Assembly (NCBI RefSeq): GCF_000724485.1
Contig: NZ_CP007739.1
Span: 1,472,843-1,536,842 of the forward strand
DNA length: 64,000 nt
Direction of reading: 5' to 3'
From: Bacillus methanolicus MGA3
GTDB lineage: Bacteria; Bacillota; Bacilli; Bacillales; Cytobacillaceae
Shown here: in pieces, positions 44,091 through 53,712 of the stretch
How the letters are laid out: the number at the start of each line of letters is the position of its first letter
Numbering within the stretch: the first letter of the stretch is position 1
Position numbers and translations under genes: made by a program
The notes under the pieces: model-generated
What the model was told of the DNA's origin: nothing
The model's input: only the letters and a program-made list of their open reading frames with translations
The model's database searches: none

Positions 44091-45674
44091 GTGGATAAAG
44101 AGCAATCAGGAGTCAACAGAAAGCTAGTCCTTTTGGGACTTATACTTGGAATGTTTTTCAGCGCTCTGGAGCAAACCGTTGTGGGAACTGCCATGCCGAC
44201 CATCGTCAGCGAGTTGAACGGATTTTCGATTTTCGCATGGGTAACGACGGCTTACCTTATTACATCTACCACGGTGGTACCGATCGTCGGCAAGCTATCC
44301 GACATGTTCGGCAGAAGGGTTCTATACTTATTGGGAATTCTGATCTTCGTATTGGGCTCGGGGCTGTGCGCTACTGCCACTACTATGCAGCAACTGGTGC
44401 TATACCGCGGCCTGCAAGGCCTGGGAGGCGGCATGATCATGCCTTTGTCCCAGACGATCATAGGGGATATCTTCTCGGCGGAGCAACGGGCCAAATGGCA
44501 GGGCGTATTCGGAGGCCTGTTCGCCTTAAGTTCCATCGTTGGACCGTTTATCGGTGGCTTCCTTGTGGATCACGTCAGCTGGCACTGGATTTTCTTAATT
44601 AACGTACCTTTTGGCTTGTTGTCCGGCATTCTGATTTTTGCTGGATTGAAGAGGGAAAAAGCGGCAGGCACCACCGATGCTCCAATCGACTACTTGGGTA
44701 TTGCCGTATTTGTTCCGGCACTGGTTCTGCTGCTGATTGGACTAACTTTCGGGGGAGATAAATTTGCATGGGATTCTGCCGCCAGCTACAGTATTTTCGG
44801 TTCATCCGCCGTTTTGTACATTCTGTTCGGCTTGGTGGAACGCCGGGCCAAAGAACCGATTCTCGATCTTAAGCTGTTCCAAAACCGCGTATTCGCCGTT
44901 TCGAACGTTCTGGGTTTCCTGCTGGGTCTGGGCATGTTCGGCGCAATCATGTTCGTTCCGATGTTCATGCAGGCCATCATGGGAGTATCGCCGACGAAAG
45001 CTGGCTCTACGATGACTCCTATGATGATCTCCCTGATCGCCGCAAGCATAATCGGTTCTCAGATCCTTCTGCGCACCCGGTATCGGAATGTGCTGGTTGC
45101 GGGGATGCTGATTACTTCGCTGGGATTTTATCTGATGAGCACCATGGGTGTGGACACTTCCTTGTTTATCACTTACCTTTATATGATCATTCTCGGAATC
45201 GGCATGGGTCTCGTCATGCCAACATTGACTATTGTGGTTCAGGAAGCCTTCCCGAAAAGCCAGCTCGGCACCGTAACCTCGGCCGCCGCCTTCTTCCGGT
45301 CCATCGGGGGTACCATTGGGGTCACGCTGTTTAACGTGGTGATGAACCACAGCATTAATGACAATATGAAGCAGGTGCTCTCAGATCCGGATGTCGCTTC
45401 CAACCAGGCTGTCCACTTGGTATTGGCAAAGCTTGCGGAGAACACCGACAGTCTATTCGGCGTGATGATCGCCCCAAGAGCACTGAAGATGCCGGAGGAG
45501 CTTACCAAACAGATCGTCGGTTACGTGAAGCACGCTTGGACCGATTCCTTCAGCTTCGTCTTCATTGTCGGATTGAGCATTATCGCTCTCGGCGTCCTGA
45601 CAGCTTCCTTTGTCGGCGGCGGTCGAATTCAGCGGGATAAGGAGAAGAAAGAGGTCTATGCTGCTACAAAATAA
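44091..45674 (+). CDS. DHA2-family multidrug MFS transporter (14 helices)
   Basis: A 527-residue proton-driven exporter of the EmrB/QacA group. Motif C-like ALEQTVVGTAMPTIV in helix 1, motif A GKLSDMFGRR, LYRGLQGLGGGMIMPLSQTI and PFIGGFLVDHVSWHWIFLIN are diagnostic; about 14 hydrophobic segments are present. I start it at GTG 44091 behind CGGAGGA (MDKEQSGVNRKLVL); the upstream in-frame start lacks support. The substrate is unknown. The upstream HelD-like gene and similar GC-rich composition suggest they moved together. Confidence 0.9.
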   Translation: MDKEQSGVNRKLVLLGLILGMFFSALEQTVVGTAMPTIVSELNGFSIFAWVTTAYLITSTTVVPIVGKLSDMFGRRVLYLLGILIFVLGSGLCATATTMQQLVLYRGLQGLGGGMIMPLSQTIIGDIFSAEQRAKWQGVFGGLFALSSIVGPFIGGFLVDHVSWHWIFLINVPFGLLSGILIFAGLKREKAAGTTDAPIDYLGIAVFVPALVLLLIGLTFGGDKFAWDSAASYSIFGSSAVLYILFGLVERRAKEPILDLKLFQNRVFAVSNVLGFLLGLGMFGAIMFVPMFMQAIMGVSPTKAGSTMTPMMISLIAASIIGSQILLRTRYRNVLVAGMLITSLGFYLMSTMGVDTSLFITYLYMIILGIGMGLVMPTLTIVVQEAFPKSQLGTVTSAAAFFRSIGGTIGVTLFNVVMNHSINDNMKQVLSDPDVASNQAVHLVLAKLAENTDSLFGVMIAPRALKMPEELTKQIVGYVKHAWTDSFSFVFIVGLSIIALGVLTASFVGGGRIQRDKEKKEVYAATK

Positions 45675-45748
45675 AGGTTGAGCAACATGATATAAGACGG
45701 AATAGAAAAACAGCTTTGATTGATTTTTTTAGAGGTCTTATTACTCAA

Positions 45749-45783
45749 ACGGGCGCATTCCTGTAGGAACGCGCCTTTTTTAC
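45749..45783 (+). terminator. Terminator after the MFS gene
   Basis: GGCGCATTCCT/AGGAACGCGCC hairpin followed by TTTTTTA. Confidence 0.85.
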
Positions 45784-45880
45784 TTTTGGGCTATTTTATG
45801 GAATAAGGATTATTGAGCCAAGCGAGGTATAAAGTTTAAGAGACATCATTTGATTTGAAAGCCCAGTCATTATTTATTAT

Positions 45881-46969
45881 TTAAACAATTGATGTTAATT
45901 TAGCCTTCTGAACTACTGGCAAAACGACTTTAATGATCGTTCCTGTATTTACGATGCTGGAGATTTCGATTTGTCCCCCGTTATCTTCAATAATTTTTTT
46001 ACATAAGGGCATTCCAATTCCGGTTCCATTTTCTTTTGTTGAGTAAAAAGGAAGAAACAAGCTTTCCAGTGTTTCCTTGCTCATTCCGCATCCATTATCT
46101 TCGATAAAAATAACTGCATGGTCCTCACGTACTTTTGTTGCAATATGAATGCATCCTTGCACGCCATCTTTTCGGTCACTGAGTGCTTCGATCGCATTGT
46201 TCAAGATATTTGTTAAAATGTGTTTTAATTGCTTATCCTCCAATTGCAGAACAGTATCATGATCATCATAGTCAACTGTAATATTAATATTTCTTAAGAT
46301 AGCTTCACTCTTATATAAAATGACTACATCCCTAATAATCTTATTTAAATGAGCAGGCTGTTTCATTCGATCGTTTGGTTTTGCATTATTTAAAAATTCA
46401 AAAATAATTTCATTTGTCCGATTAATTTCCTCAAGGGCAACATCGGCGTAATATTCCTTGCCTATTTCCGATAAATATGGTTTTAGCAGCTGGATAAATC
46501 CTTTTACAGCTGTAAGCGGATTCCTTATTTCATGCACGATCCCGGCAGCCAGCTTACCAATTGACGCGAAATAATCGTTATTTGGAAGAACTTCTGTTAT
46601 TACTTGAATATTCATTTCATTGTCTTGTTTTTGGCATAAAGGGTCAACTTGCAATCGTTCGTCTGAGTCAATTTCATTAGGAAAGCAAAATAGATGCAAT
46701 TCTTCGTCTGATGGTAATTTATATAGGCGTACTGAACATGCTTTCAAATTTTTCTTTAGCATACATATGTTTAAATGAGGAGAGTCATTGATGTCAGATA
46801 AGAAATCTTTTAATTTCTTTCGTGAAGATTCGACAGCAAGGTTAAGAAAATTTTTCTTAAAAGAAAACTCTTCAATGGCTTTGTTTGATTGAAAAAGAAT
46901 CTTGAAGTTTCGATCGATGACAAAATACGGAAAAGGCAAATTTTTCAACAGGTTAATATTTAATGTCAT
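45881..46969 (-). CDS. Cytosolic sensor histidine kinase (orphan, NtrB/KinE-like)
   Basis: A 362-residue kinase without membrane segments. The N-terminal 130 residues form a PAS-like sensor (LPFPYFVIDRNFKILFQSNK). The phospho-acceptor is in IGKLAAGIVHEIRNPLTAVK (His about 149); N box HILTNILNNAIEAL, G1 IFIEDNGCGMS, F box LFLPFYSTKENG, G2 GTGIGMPLCKKI. The form is that of kinases feeding the Spo0 phosphorelay, which lack a cognate regulator next door, and none is present here. A role in sporulation initiation is inferred, not shown. Confidence 0.88.
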   Translation of the reverse strand: MTLNINLLKNLPFPYFVIDRNFKILFQSNKAIEEFSFKKNFLNLAVESSRKKLKDFLSDINDSPHLNICMLKKNLKACSVRLYKLPSDEELHLFCFPNEIDSDERLQVDPLCQKQDNEMNIQVITEVLPNNDYFASIGKLAAGIVHEIRNPLTAVKGFIQLLKPYLSEIGKEYYADVALEEINRTNEIIFEFLNNAKPNDRMKQPAHLNKIIRDVVILYKSEAILRNINITVDYDDHDTVLQLEDKQLKHILTNILNNAIEALSDRKDGVQGCIHIATKVREDHAVIFIEDNGCGMSKETLESLFLPFYSTKENGTGIGMPLCKKIIEDNGGQIEISSIVNTGTIIKVVLPVVQKAKLTSIV

Positions 46970-47242
46970 ACCAAATCATCCTTGTCTCAAAATTCTGACT
47001 CTTGCAGTTAATGGCATGTTCATATTCACATCAATTACAAGAACCTGCTTCATTATATTTCGAGTTATTGCTAAATATGTCACTTTGGAAAGAAAATTAG
47101 AAAATAAAGTCTAGAATAAGATGGAAATAACACACTTTTTTATATATTTTAGCAATAAAAACCATTTTTTATCAATAATTATCGAAAAATATTTTTTAAA
47201 AATTCAAATAACTGTTTTGTGAATTTCAAAAAAGAAGAAAAG

Positions 47243-47267
47243 AAAAAAGGACTGCTTCAACAGTCCT
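47243..47267 (-). terminator. Terminator after plsY
   Basis: On the minus strand AGGACTG/CAGTCCT hairpin followed by TTTTTTC. Confidence 0.8.
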
Positions 47268-47271
47268 ATTA

Positions 47272-47856
47272 TTACAACCATTTAACTTTTGGTTCGGTTT
47301 TGTTCATAATTCGCTTAATATTTGCCCGGTGGCGGTAAAAGACAAAAGAAGATAGAATCAACACAACGATGATGAGGGGAATGTCCCCGTCTATGAAAGA
47401 ATAAATGATCGCTGTAACGGCTGCTAAGATAGAAGAAAGGGAAACGTACTTTGTAATAAATAAGCTGATGAAAAAAGCCGCTAAAACGATTAAAAACATA
47501 ATTGGTGCATAATACAACAGCACCCCGCCGGATGTAGCAACCGCTTTGCCGCCTCTAAAGCCTGCAAATACAGGATACATATGGCCGATTACGGCAAAAA
47601 CACCAGCTGCAAGTTCATGAAAATCTGAACCAAAGAAATGAGGCAAGGATGCTGCTAATGTGCCCTTTAAAATATCTGCAATGGTAACTGCAAGTCCCGC
47701 TTTAACCCCCAGAGTGCGAAATGTGTTAGTTCCCCCGAGGTTTCCGCTGCCATGCTCCCGAATATCGACTCCGTAAAATACCTTTCCAACAATTAATCCT
47801 GAAGGAATGGATCCGAGCAAATAAGCGAGAATAACAATGAGTCCATACACTGCCAT
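47272..47856 (-). CDS. plsY: Acyl-phosphate:glycerol-3-phosphate acyltransferase
   Basis: A 194-residue integral membrane enzyme for the first acylation step of phospholipid synthesis. Conserved loops: [13 protein letters not shown] (about residue 14), [16 protein letters not shown] (about 36) and [12 protein letters not shown] (about 100). Length is typical. Synteny: in B. subtilis yneS(plsY) lies between yneR and yneT; here it does too but with insertions of about 10 kb and 5 kb on the two sides. Confidence 0.95.
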   Translation of the reverse strand: MAVYGLIVILAYLLGSIPSGLIVGKVFYGVDIREHGSGNLGGTNTFRTLGVKAGLAVTIADILKGTLAASLPHFFGSDFHELAAGVFAVIGHMYPVFAGFRGGKAVATSGGVLLYYAPIMFLIVLAAFFISLFITKYVSLSSILAAVTAIIYSFIDGDIPLIIVVLILSSFVFYRHRANIKRIMNKTEPKVKWL

Positions 47857-48200
47857 GAAAACTTCTCCTTCAACATTGTCTGTAGTGTTTCTATTGTAAC
47901 ATGGACAAAGCTCTAGAAAAACATTTTATTATTGGGGCCAGTCCCGCTCTGTGTTATCGCTTTAATGCAACGAGGGCCCGTCCCAATGTATTTGCACAAC
48001 ATATGATTATCATTTTGGCATCTGATTCATACAGGAAAACCACTTCTATTTCTTTGTAATTTTCTTCAGGGGACAAATTACTTTAATACTCAAAAACTAT
48101 GTAAGGTTATCTAACAAAATTATGGCATGTATTCCAGATTCGTGTAACAATACATATACATTTAATGTTATAAAATTTTACATAAAATGAAGGGGGATTT
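47857..48200. other. Intergenic stretch with a GC-rich inverted repeat
   Basis: No gene seen. At 47931-47976 ATTGGGGCCAGTCCC and GGGCCCGTCCCAAT form an imperfect hairpin around a 27-base loop. It may be a degenerate member of the palindromic repeat group or the end of a lost insertion. Confidence 0.5.
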
Positions 48201-48360
48201 ATGAAAAAAATAAGAAAGGGAAAATTAATCAAATCTGTTTTTGGAGGACACGAGACATTACGTGTAGCAGCAGTTCAGGCACCCCAAATCTTCAACAATT
48301 AAAAGTCTATTGAAGTAGCTTGTAGAAGAATTAAAGAAGCAGGGTTGTCTAACTTATTTT
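48201..48360 (+). pseudogene. Nitrilase N-terminal remnant
   Basis: ATG 48201 opens MKKIRKGKLIKSVFGGHETL, then RVAAVQAPQIFNN and TAA; in frame beyond it SIEVACRRIKEAGLSNLF and another stop. RVAAVQAPxxFxN..SIExAxxxIxEAG is the start of nitrilase-family enzymes. It sits directly before an amidase gene, the expected partner in nitrile use. Only about 45 residues remain. Confidence 0.65.
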
Positions 48361-48389
48361 AAAAAAATTTTAATTAAGGAGGAGAACGA

Positions 48390-49915
48390 ATGGCTGTTAA
48401 AAAACCAACGATTGAACAATTAAAAAAAATTGCAGAGGAGTTTAATCTTACTCTCACAACTGACGAACTATCTTCATATCAAAAATTAATGGAAGGTACA
48501 CTTGAATCCTATAATCGTTTAAATCAGCTTGTAGAACCAAGTCTTCCAGTAAAATATCCACGTACTCCAGGGTATCGACCAAGTGTCGAAGAAAACCCAT
48601 ACAATGCCTGGTATTGGAAAACTAGCATAAAAGGAAATAGTAATGGGAAATTAGCGGGGAAAACAATTGTTCTAAAAGATAATATAAGTCTAGCAGGTGT
48701 TCCTATGATGAATGGTTCAGCTATTCTAGAAGGTTTTGTTCCTGACGAAGACGCTACCATTGTAACTAGAATACTTGATGCCGGTGGAGAAATTGTAGGC
48801 AAAGCCGTTTGCGAAGATTTGTGCCTATCTGGAGGCAGCCATACTTCTGCATCAGGACCCGTCTTAAATCCACACGACCCTACTAGATCATCAGGCGGTT
48901 CCTCTAGTGGATGTGCAGTATTAGTTGCAACAGGTGAAGTTGACATGGCAATAGGGGTGACCAAGGAGGATCTATTCGGATGCCTAGCTGTTGGTCCAGT
49001 GTATACGGTCTAAAACCTACCTACGGACTTGTTCCTTACACTGGGATTTTTCCAATTGAACAGACTTTAGATCACACTGGCCCTATTGCTAGAACTGTTG
49101 AGGATGTCGCTTTGTTGCTTGAAGTGATAGCTGGTGAAGATGGCTTAGATCCAAGACAGTCGGGTTTAAAGGCGAAGCCATACACTGAATCACTTGTTGG
49201 GAATGCAAAGGATATTAAAATTGGAATTGTAACGGAAGGCTTTGGCTGGGACGGGCTGTCCGAGGAGGATGTAGATCAATTAGTAAGAGAAGCCGCCTAT
49301 TCTTTGGAAAATACCGGAGCAACCGTAGAAGAAGTATCTATTCCAATGCATCGGGATGGTATTCACATTTGGAATGGGATTGGTATAGAGGGTCTTACCT
49401 CCTTAATGGTTAAAGAAAATGGCATGGGAACGAATTGGAAGGGACACTATAGCACAAAACTTCTAGATGCCTATGGGAAAGCACGCAAAATAAGGGCAAA
49501 TGAATATTCAGAAACAGTTAAAATGACAATTCTACTAGGACAATATATGCAGGATCAATATAACGGGAAATATTATGCTATCGCACAAAACCTAGCTCGA
49601 AAATTAAGACAAGCGTATGATAACGCACTAAAAACATATGACGTGCTGATTATGCCTACTATACCGATGAAGGCAACAAAAATTCCTTCTTCAAATGCTT
49701 CAAGGGAAGAAATTATTAAGAGAGCTTTAGAAATGATCTATAATACTGCACCATTCAATATCACAGGACACCCAGCAATGAACGTCCCGTGTGGAAAATC
49801 TGAGGGACTGCCTGTCGGGATGATGATCATTGGAAGACATGGTGAAGATGACACTGTTTTGCGTGTTGCTCACGCCTTTCAGTCCATACATGAACGTGTT
49901 GCAACAAATGCATAA
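48390..49915 (+). pseudogene. Amidase, frameshifted (amidase-signature family)
   Basis: A GGAGGAG site leads into MAVKKPTIEQLKKIAEEFNL. The Ser-cisSer-Lys machinery is visible: VLKDNISLAGVPMMNGS (catalytic Lys, about residue 94) and DPTRSSGGSSSGCAVLVATG (cis-Ser region, about 170). At 48954-48957 a run of four G breaks the frame; five G would give AIGGDQGGSIRMPS, the nucleophile segment. The rest runs on intact to LPVGMMIIGRHGEDDTVLRV. Thus a one-base lesion separates it from a roughly 508-residue amidase of the kind found with nitrile hydratase. It is either a fresh pseudogene or a sequencing error. Confidence 0.88.
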
Positions 49916-50172
49916 ATTGTACTACTAGGATGACAGGTATACCAAAAGTTCTTGTGTAAAGTGTTGAACCGATGGATGAGAGCATGGTCATCGGTATCGC
50001 TCTCAAATGGAAGATGCAACAAGAATTGTCTATAAAGATATGAAAAAGGTGGTGGAGAGAGAGTCTTGATTAGCAATAAGTAGTTCATAATACTTTTGAA
50101 CACGTGGGTTTAAAACATATTGCATTGCGTTGTTCGCTAATAATTTGATAGCAAAGGAATCCTTCAGTTATT

Positions 50173-50225
50173 TCAGAGAGGGAACCCAAAAGTTAATTTA
50201 CTTTCGGGTCAGCCTCTCTCTTTTT
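50173..50225. terminator. Bidirectional terminator
   Basis: AGAGAGG...ACCC-AAAGT stem pairs with ACTTT-GGGT...CCTCTCT, followed by CTTTTT. Between the amidase and the convergent DoxX gene. Confidence 0.75.
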
Positions 50226-50226
50226 A

Positions 50227-50736
50227 TGCAGATGAATTCTGTGTGTCACGTTTAAGAAAATTTTCTTTTACAAATGGAAGGATCCAATAATCGACACCAA
50301 TCTTTGCAGCATTAAATCCAGCGATTAATATAAAAATTTCTAATAATAGCATTTGAGGATTGGTGCTGGTAGTACCTGAAAACATATAAGAAAAGTTCAT
50401 GATTACTCCCATCAAAGTCGCAAATGTAGTAAACAAACCTAATATTAGAGCCAATCCAACCAGAAACTCGCCCCATGGGACCAAAATATTAAAGAATTCT
50501 ACATTTGGAAGAGCTACTGTTTCAATAAAATGTCCCCACCAGCCCTGAACACCAGGGTGTTCTCCAGTTGTTTGGGATAATGCCCCTTTTAGAAAACCGG
50601 AAGCATCAAAATTTCCCTCTTTGATTTTTCCCAATCCGGCTTTCAACCAGGTCCATCCAAGGTAAACTCGAATAAGTGCCAACAGGTATTTCACATGCGG
50701 ATTTACTTTTAAAAACTGAATAAACAAAATATACAC
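50227..50736 (-). CDS. DoxX-family membrane protein, Fur-box controlled
   Basis: About 169 residues with four hydrophobic segments (LLALIRVYLGWTWLKAGLGK, WGEFLVGLALILGLFTTFAT, NFSYMFSG, LEIFILIAGFNAAKIG) of the DoxX family (quinone-reactive or redox-associated membrane proteins). The upstream region on the same strand holds a near-perfect Fur box, so iron limitation should induce it. DoxX relatives in bacilli are involved in thiol stress and quinone-linked oxidation; the exact role here is not known. Confidence 0.82.
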
Positions 50737-50748
50737 CCCTTTTTATCA

Positions 50749-50767
50749 ATAATGATTATCGTTATCA
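50749..50767 (-). promoter_or_regulatory. Fur box upstream of the DoxX gene
   Basis: On the minus strand GATAACGATAATCATTATT matches the 19-base consensus GATAATGATAATCATTATC at 17 positions, 13 bases upstream of the start codon. Extended flanks (TTGATA) add a further hexamer match. Confidence 0.85.
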
Positions 50768-50941
50768 ATTATAAAATTTAAGGAAATTACTTCAACGGTA
50801 TTTTGAACTATTTTGTAAATTAGGCAATTTAAACTACAAAATAACAATCTGTTAGCATCAAAGCAAAGGAAAATAATTCATGATAGTATTCCTTTTCATA
50901 TCCAGAAAGATTCATTAGGATATAAATAGGGAGGATTGAAA

Positions 50942-52672
50942 TTGGCTAGAGTTGAATTTGATAAACAAAAAGTAGTTCCGAAGAAATGGATTTTGGCAGG
51001 ATTATTGCTTTCATTCTTTCTGATTTTTTCTAGCATTCTACTATTCTTCTATCCTTTTGCTTCACCGTTCAAAAAAGAATATTTTACCGGAAAAAACCCG
51101 ATTATTTTTGAAGGCAAACAGGAAGGGAATGCTTTGATTGAAAAAAATAGCATTTATATTCCGCTTTCCCTATTAAAAAAAATAAATGATTCGATTACGT
51201 TTGACGAAAAATCAAACTCAGTGATCATCACAACAGCTGATAAAGTCGTTCAAATGCCCTCTGAATCTTTGACGTATTTTATCAATCAAAAGCCTATCAA
51301 ACTCAATATGTCTCCAATAAAAACGAATAAAGGAGAACTTTATTTGTCTCTTGATACTATTTTGCCTTATTTTCCTCTTCAATACCGGATTCTCAATGAA
51401 AGCGGGGCGATTTGGATCCAAAAGGATGGTGAAACAATAAAAAAAGGCACTATCACAAACGATGATGTGCAAACAGCAAACCTCCGCCTCAGAACGGCAC
51501 CAAAACTCCTAAGCCCGTATACGGCTGAGACAAAATCCAATGAAACCGTCTTTATCGAACACGAAAAAAAAGACTTCTATTTTGTGAGGAAAATGACAGG
51601 GGAAGCAGGATATATCCGAAAAGACTTTGTTAAGAAAAAAGAAACCATCACAATCAAGGTAAAACGCGAACAAAAAAAAGCAGTTTTGCCAAAAATAAAT
51701 GGTCCTGTTCAATTAACGTGGGAAGCTGTTTATAAAAAAAATCCTGACACAAAACGAATTCCACCCATGCCCGGCGTCAATGTCGTGTCCCCTACATGGT
51801 TTGAGCTAGCTTCCGAAACCGGATCAGTAAAGAATCTAGGCTCTCTTGACTACGTCAAGTGGGCAAAAAAACGAAAATATCAAGTATGGGGACTGTTCTC
51901 AAATGCATTCAATCCATATCTTACAAAGGCAGCATTTAAAGATTTTGAAACAAGGCAAACCATTATACGCCAACTTCTTCATTACAGTAAAATGTATCAT
52001 TTAGACGGAATCAATCTTGATATTGAGAATGTAAATGAGGAAGACGGACCATTTGTAACACAGTTTGTGAGGGAAGCAGTCCCGTATTTTCATGAAGCAG
52101 GACTAATCGTTTCAATGGATATTACGTTTATCTCTACTGGAAACTGGTCTGCATTTTATGAAAGGGACAAACTAGCAGAACTAGTCGACTATTTGATCGT
52201 AATGGCATATGATGAGCACTGGGCAAATTCCCCTGTAGCAGGGAGTGTTGCAAGCCTTCCGTGGGTAGAGAATAATCTGAAAAAGTTATTGGAGGAAGTT
52301 CCAAATGAAAAGCTCATCCTTGGAGTGCCTTTATTTACAAGACTCTGGAAAGAACAGCATCTTGAAAACGGTACGACAAAACTTACCTCCAAAGCATTAT
52401 CAATGGATAAAGTGAAAGAATGGCTTAAAGCGAATAAAGTGAAGCCAAAATATGATCCAACGACAGGTCAAAATTATGCTGAATATTATTCAGAAAAAGA
52501 AAAAGCGACGTATAAAATTTGGCTTGAAGATGAGCTTTCCTTAAAAAAGCGATCGGAATTAGCAAAAAAATATAAATTGGCCGGAGTAGCGAGCTGGTCC
52601 AGATATTATGCTGATGACAAAGCATGGGCAGCATTAAATATTCATAAGCAGTCCAATGTTGTGAAAAAATGA
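50942..52672 (+). CDS. Membrane-anchored GH18 glycoside hydrolase with SH3 domain
   Basis: About 576 residues. N-terminal membrane anchor (WILAGLLLSFFLIFSSILLF), a copper-amine-oxidase-N-like domain (about 50-165), a bacterial SH3-like domain (about 175-235: LRLRTAPKLLSPYTAET), and a C-terminal glycoside hydrolase 18 barrel (from about 255). Catalytic motif LDGINLDIENVNEEDG (about residue 355, DxxxLDIE with proton donor Glu) and YLIVMAYDEHW. Start is TTG 50942, seven bases after GGAGG; another TTG lies two codons upstream. It resembles the sporulation/germination GH18 proteins (YaaH, YdhD, YvbX) that act on peptidoglycan. Confidence 0.88.
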   Translation: MARVEFDKQKVVPKKWILAGLLLSFFLIFSSILLFFYPFASPFKKEYFTGKNPIIFEGKQEGNALIEKNSIYIPLSLLKKINDSITFDEKSNSVIITTADKVVQMPSESLTYFINQKPIKLNMSPIKTNKGELYLSLDTILPYFPLQYRILNESGAIWIQKDGETIKKGTITNDDVQTANLRLRTAPKLLSPYTAETKSNETVFIEHEKKDFYFVRKMTGEAGYIRKDFVKKKETITIKVKREQKKAVLPKINGPVQLTWEAVYKKNPDTKRIPPMPGVNVVSPTWFELASETGSVKNLGSLDYVKWAKKRKYQVWGLFSNAFNPYLTKAAFKDFETRQTIIRQLLHYSKMYHLDGINLDIENVNEEDGPFVTQFVREAVPYFHEAGLIVSMDITFISTGNWSAFYERDKLAELVDYLIVMAYDEHWANSPVAGSVASLPWVENNLKKLLEEVPNEKLILGVPLFTRLWKEQHLENGTTKLTSKALSMDKVKEWLKANKVKPKYDPTTGQNYAEYYSEKEKATYKIWLEDELSLKKRSELAKKYKLAGVASWSRYYADDKAWAALNIHKQSNVVKK

Positions 52673-52697
52673 CCTTTTAAAACTTAAATTTTATCAA

Positions 52698-52817
52698 GAG
52701 GCTGTCTCAAAAGCTTAAGGGTCAGACCCCATAACACAATATATAGGACATAATGTCGGATAAATGTGCTATATATTGATAAATACACATGGGGTCAGAC
52801 CCTTATGAGACAGCCTC
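52698..52817. repeat. 120-bp palindromic intergenic repeat, copy B
   Basis: Same arms as copy A (GAGGCTGTCTCA / TGAGACAGCCTC; GGGTCAGACCCC / GGGGTCAGACCC) and only a few base differences over 120 bases. It follows the GH18 gene and ends in TTTTATTTTATTT. Confidence 0.9.
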
Positions 52818-53009
52818 TTTTATTTTATTTAAAAATTGTCTATCATTTTGGGGAGAGAAAGATTTCTCTTATGTCTCTGTGTTAGCACATCTTTTAAAAA
52901 GTTGCTTTAAAGCATTATTTTAGATGAAATAATGAAAGTTGGTTAGAATAGAATAGTAAATGTAAACGCCTTCCTTTTTTAAGGAAGCTTAAGTAAAGGA
53001 GTCATTATT

Positions 53010-53423
53010 ATGCCGATAGAAAATCCTAGCAGAGAAGAAATAAGGGATATATTGAAAAAAGCAAAACGAATAGCAGTAGTGGGGTTAAGCGATAATCCTG
53101 AACGAACATCTTATATGGTTGCAAATGCGATGAAAAATGCTGGATATGAAATCATACCGGTCAATCCGAATGTAGATGAGGTTTTCGGTATAAAAGCAGC
53201 ATCTTCCCTTAAAGACATCGAGGGGCATGTTGATATTGTAAACGTTTTTCGGCGTCCTAGATATTTGCCGGAAATTGCTAAGGAATTTATTGAAATTGAC
53301 GCAGATGTGTTCTGGGCACAGTTAGGCGTGGTAAATGAAGAGGCCTATGAGTTTTTGAAAGAAAAGGGATATACTGTTATTATGGATCGCTGCATCAAAG
53401 TAGAGCATGCACTGACAAAATAA
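53010..53423 (+). CDS. yneT: CoA-binding protein YneT
   Basis: A 137-residue Rossmann-like CoA-binding domain protein: RIAVVGLSDNPERTSYMVAN (about residue 20), GYEIIPVNPNVDEVFG, VDIVNVFRRPRYLPEI and YTVIMDRCIKVEH. AAAGGAG precedes the ATG. Located before parE as in B. subtilis. The ligand is probably CoA; function unknown. Confidence 0.9.
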   Translation: MPIENPSREEIRDILKKAKRIAVVGLSDNPERTSYMVANAMKNAGYEIIPVNPNVDEVFGIKAASSLKDIEGHVDIVNVFRRPRYLPEIAKEFIEIDADVFWAQLGVVNEEAYEFLKEKGYTVIMDRCIKVEHALTK

Positions 53424-53437
53424 TCACGAAAGTAAAG

Positions 53438-53468
53438 AAAGCATGAGGCTTAACTCATGCTTTTTTGC
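53438..53468 (+). terminator. Terminator after yneT
   Basis: GCATGAG/CTCATGC hairpin followed by TTTTTT. Confidence 0.85.
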
Positions 53469-53712
53469 ATCGAAGCTGAGGGAGGCGCCACCGCGTTTCC
53501 AAAGATTGATTTGCCAAATTGAAATAAAACGATACAATAAAGCATGGACGTTTCGGGAATATATGATAAAATACAATAAGAACACACGTTCCTATAATAA
53601 ATATTTTCATGAATGAAAAGGAAAATGTGATTGTGAAACCGAATACATTTTCAGATACTCGATAACTGAGATTCATTGAAATGTGTTTGCAAGAAGTGAA
53701 AGGGGTATGTTC

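Noticed and set aside
44802..45350. 182-codon minus-strand ORF inside the MFS transporter.
   Set aside because: Histidine- and glutamine-rich antisense translation of membrane-helix codons; the plus-strand gene is certain.
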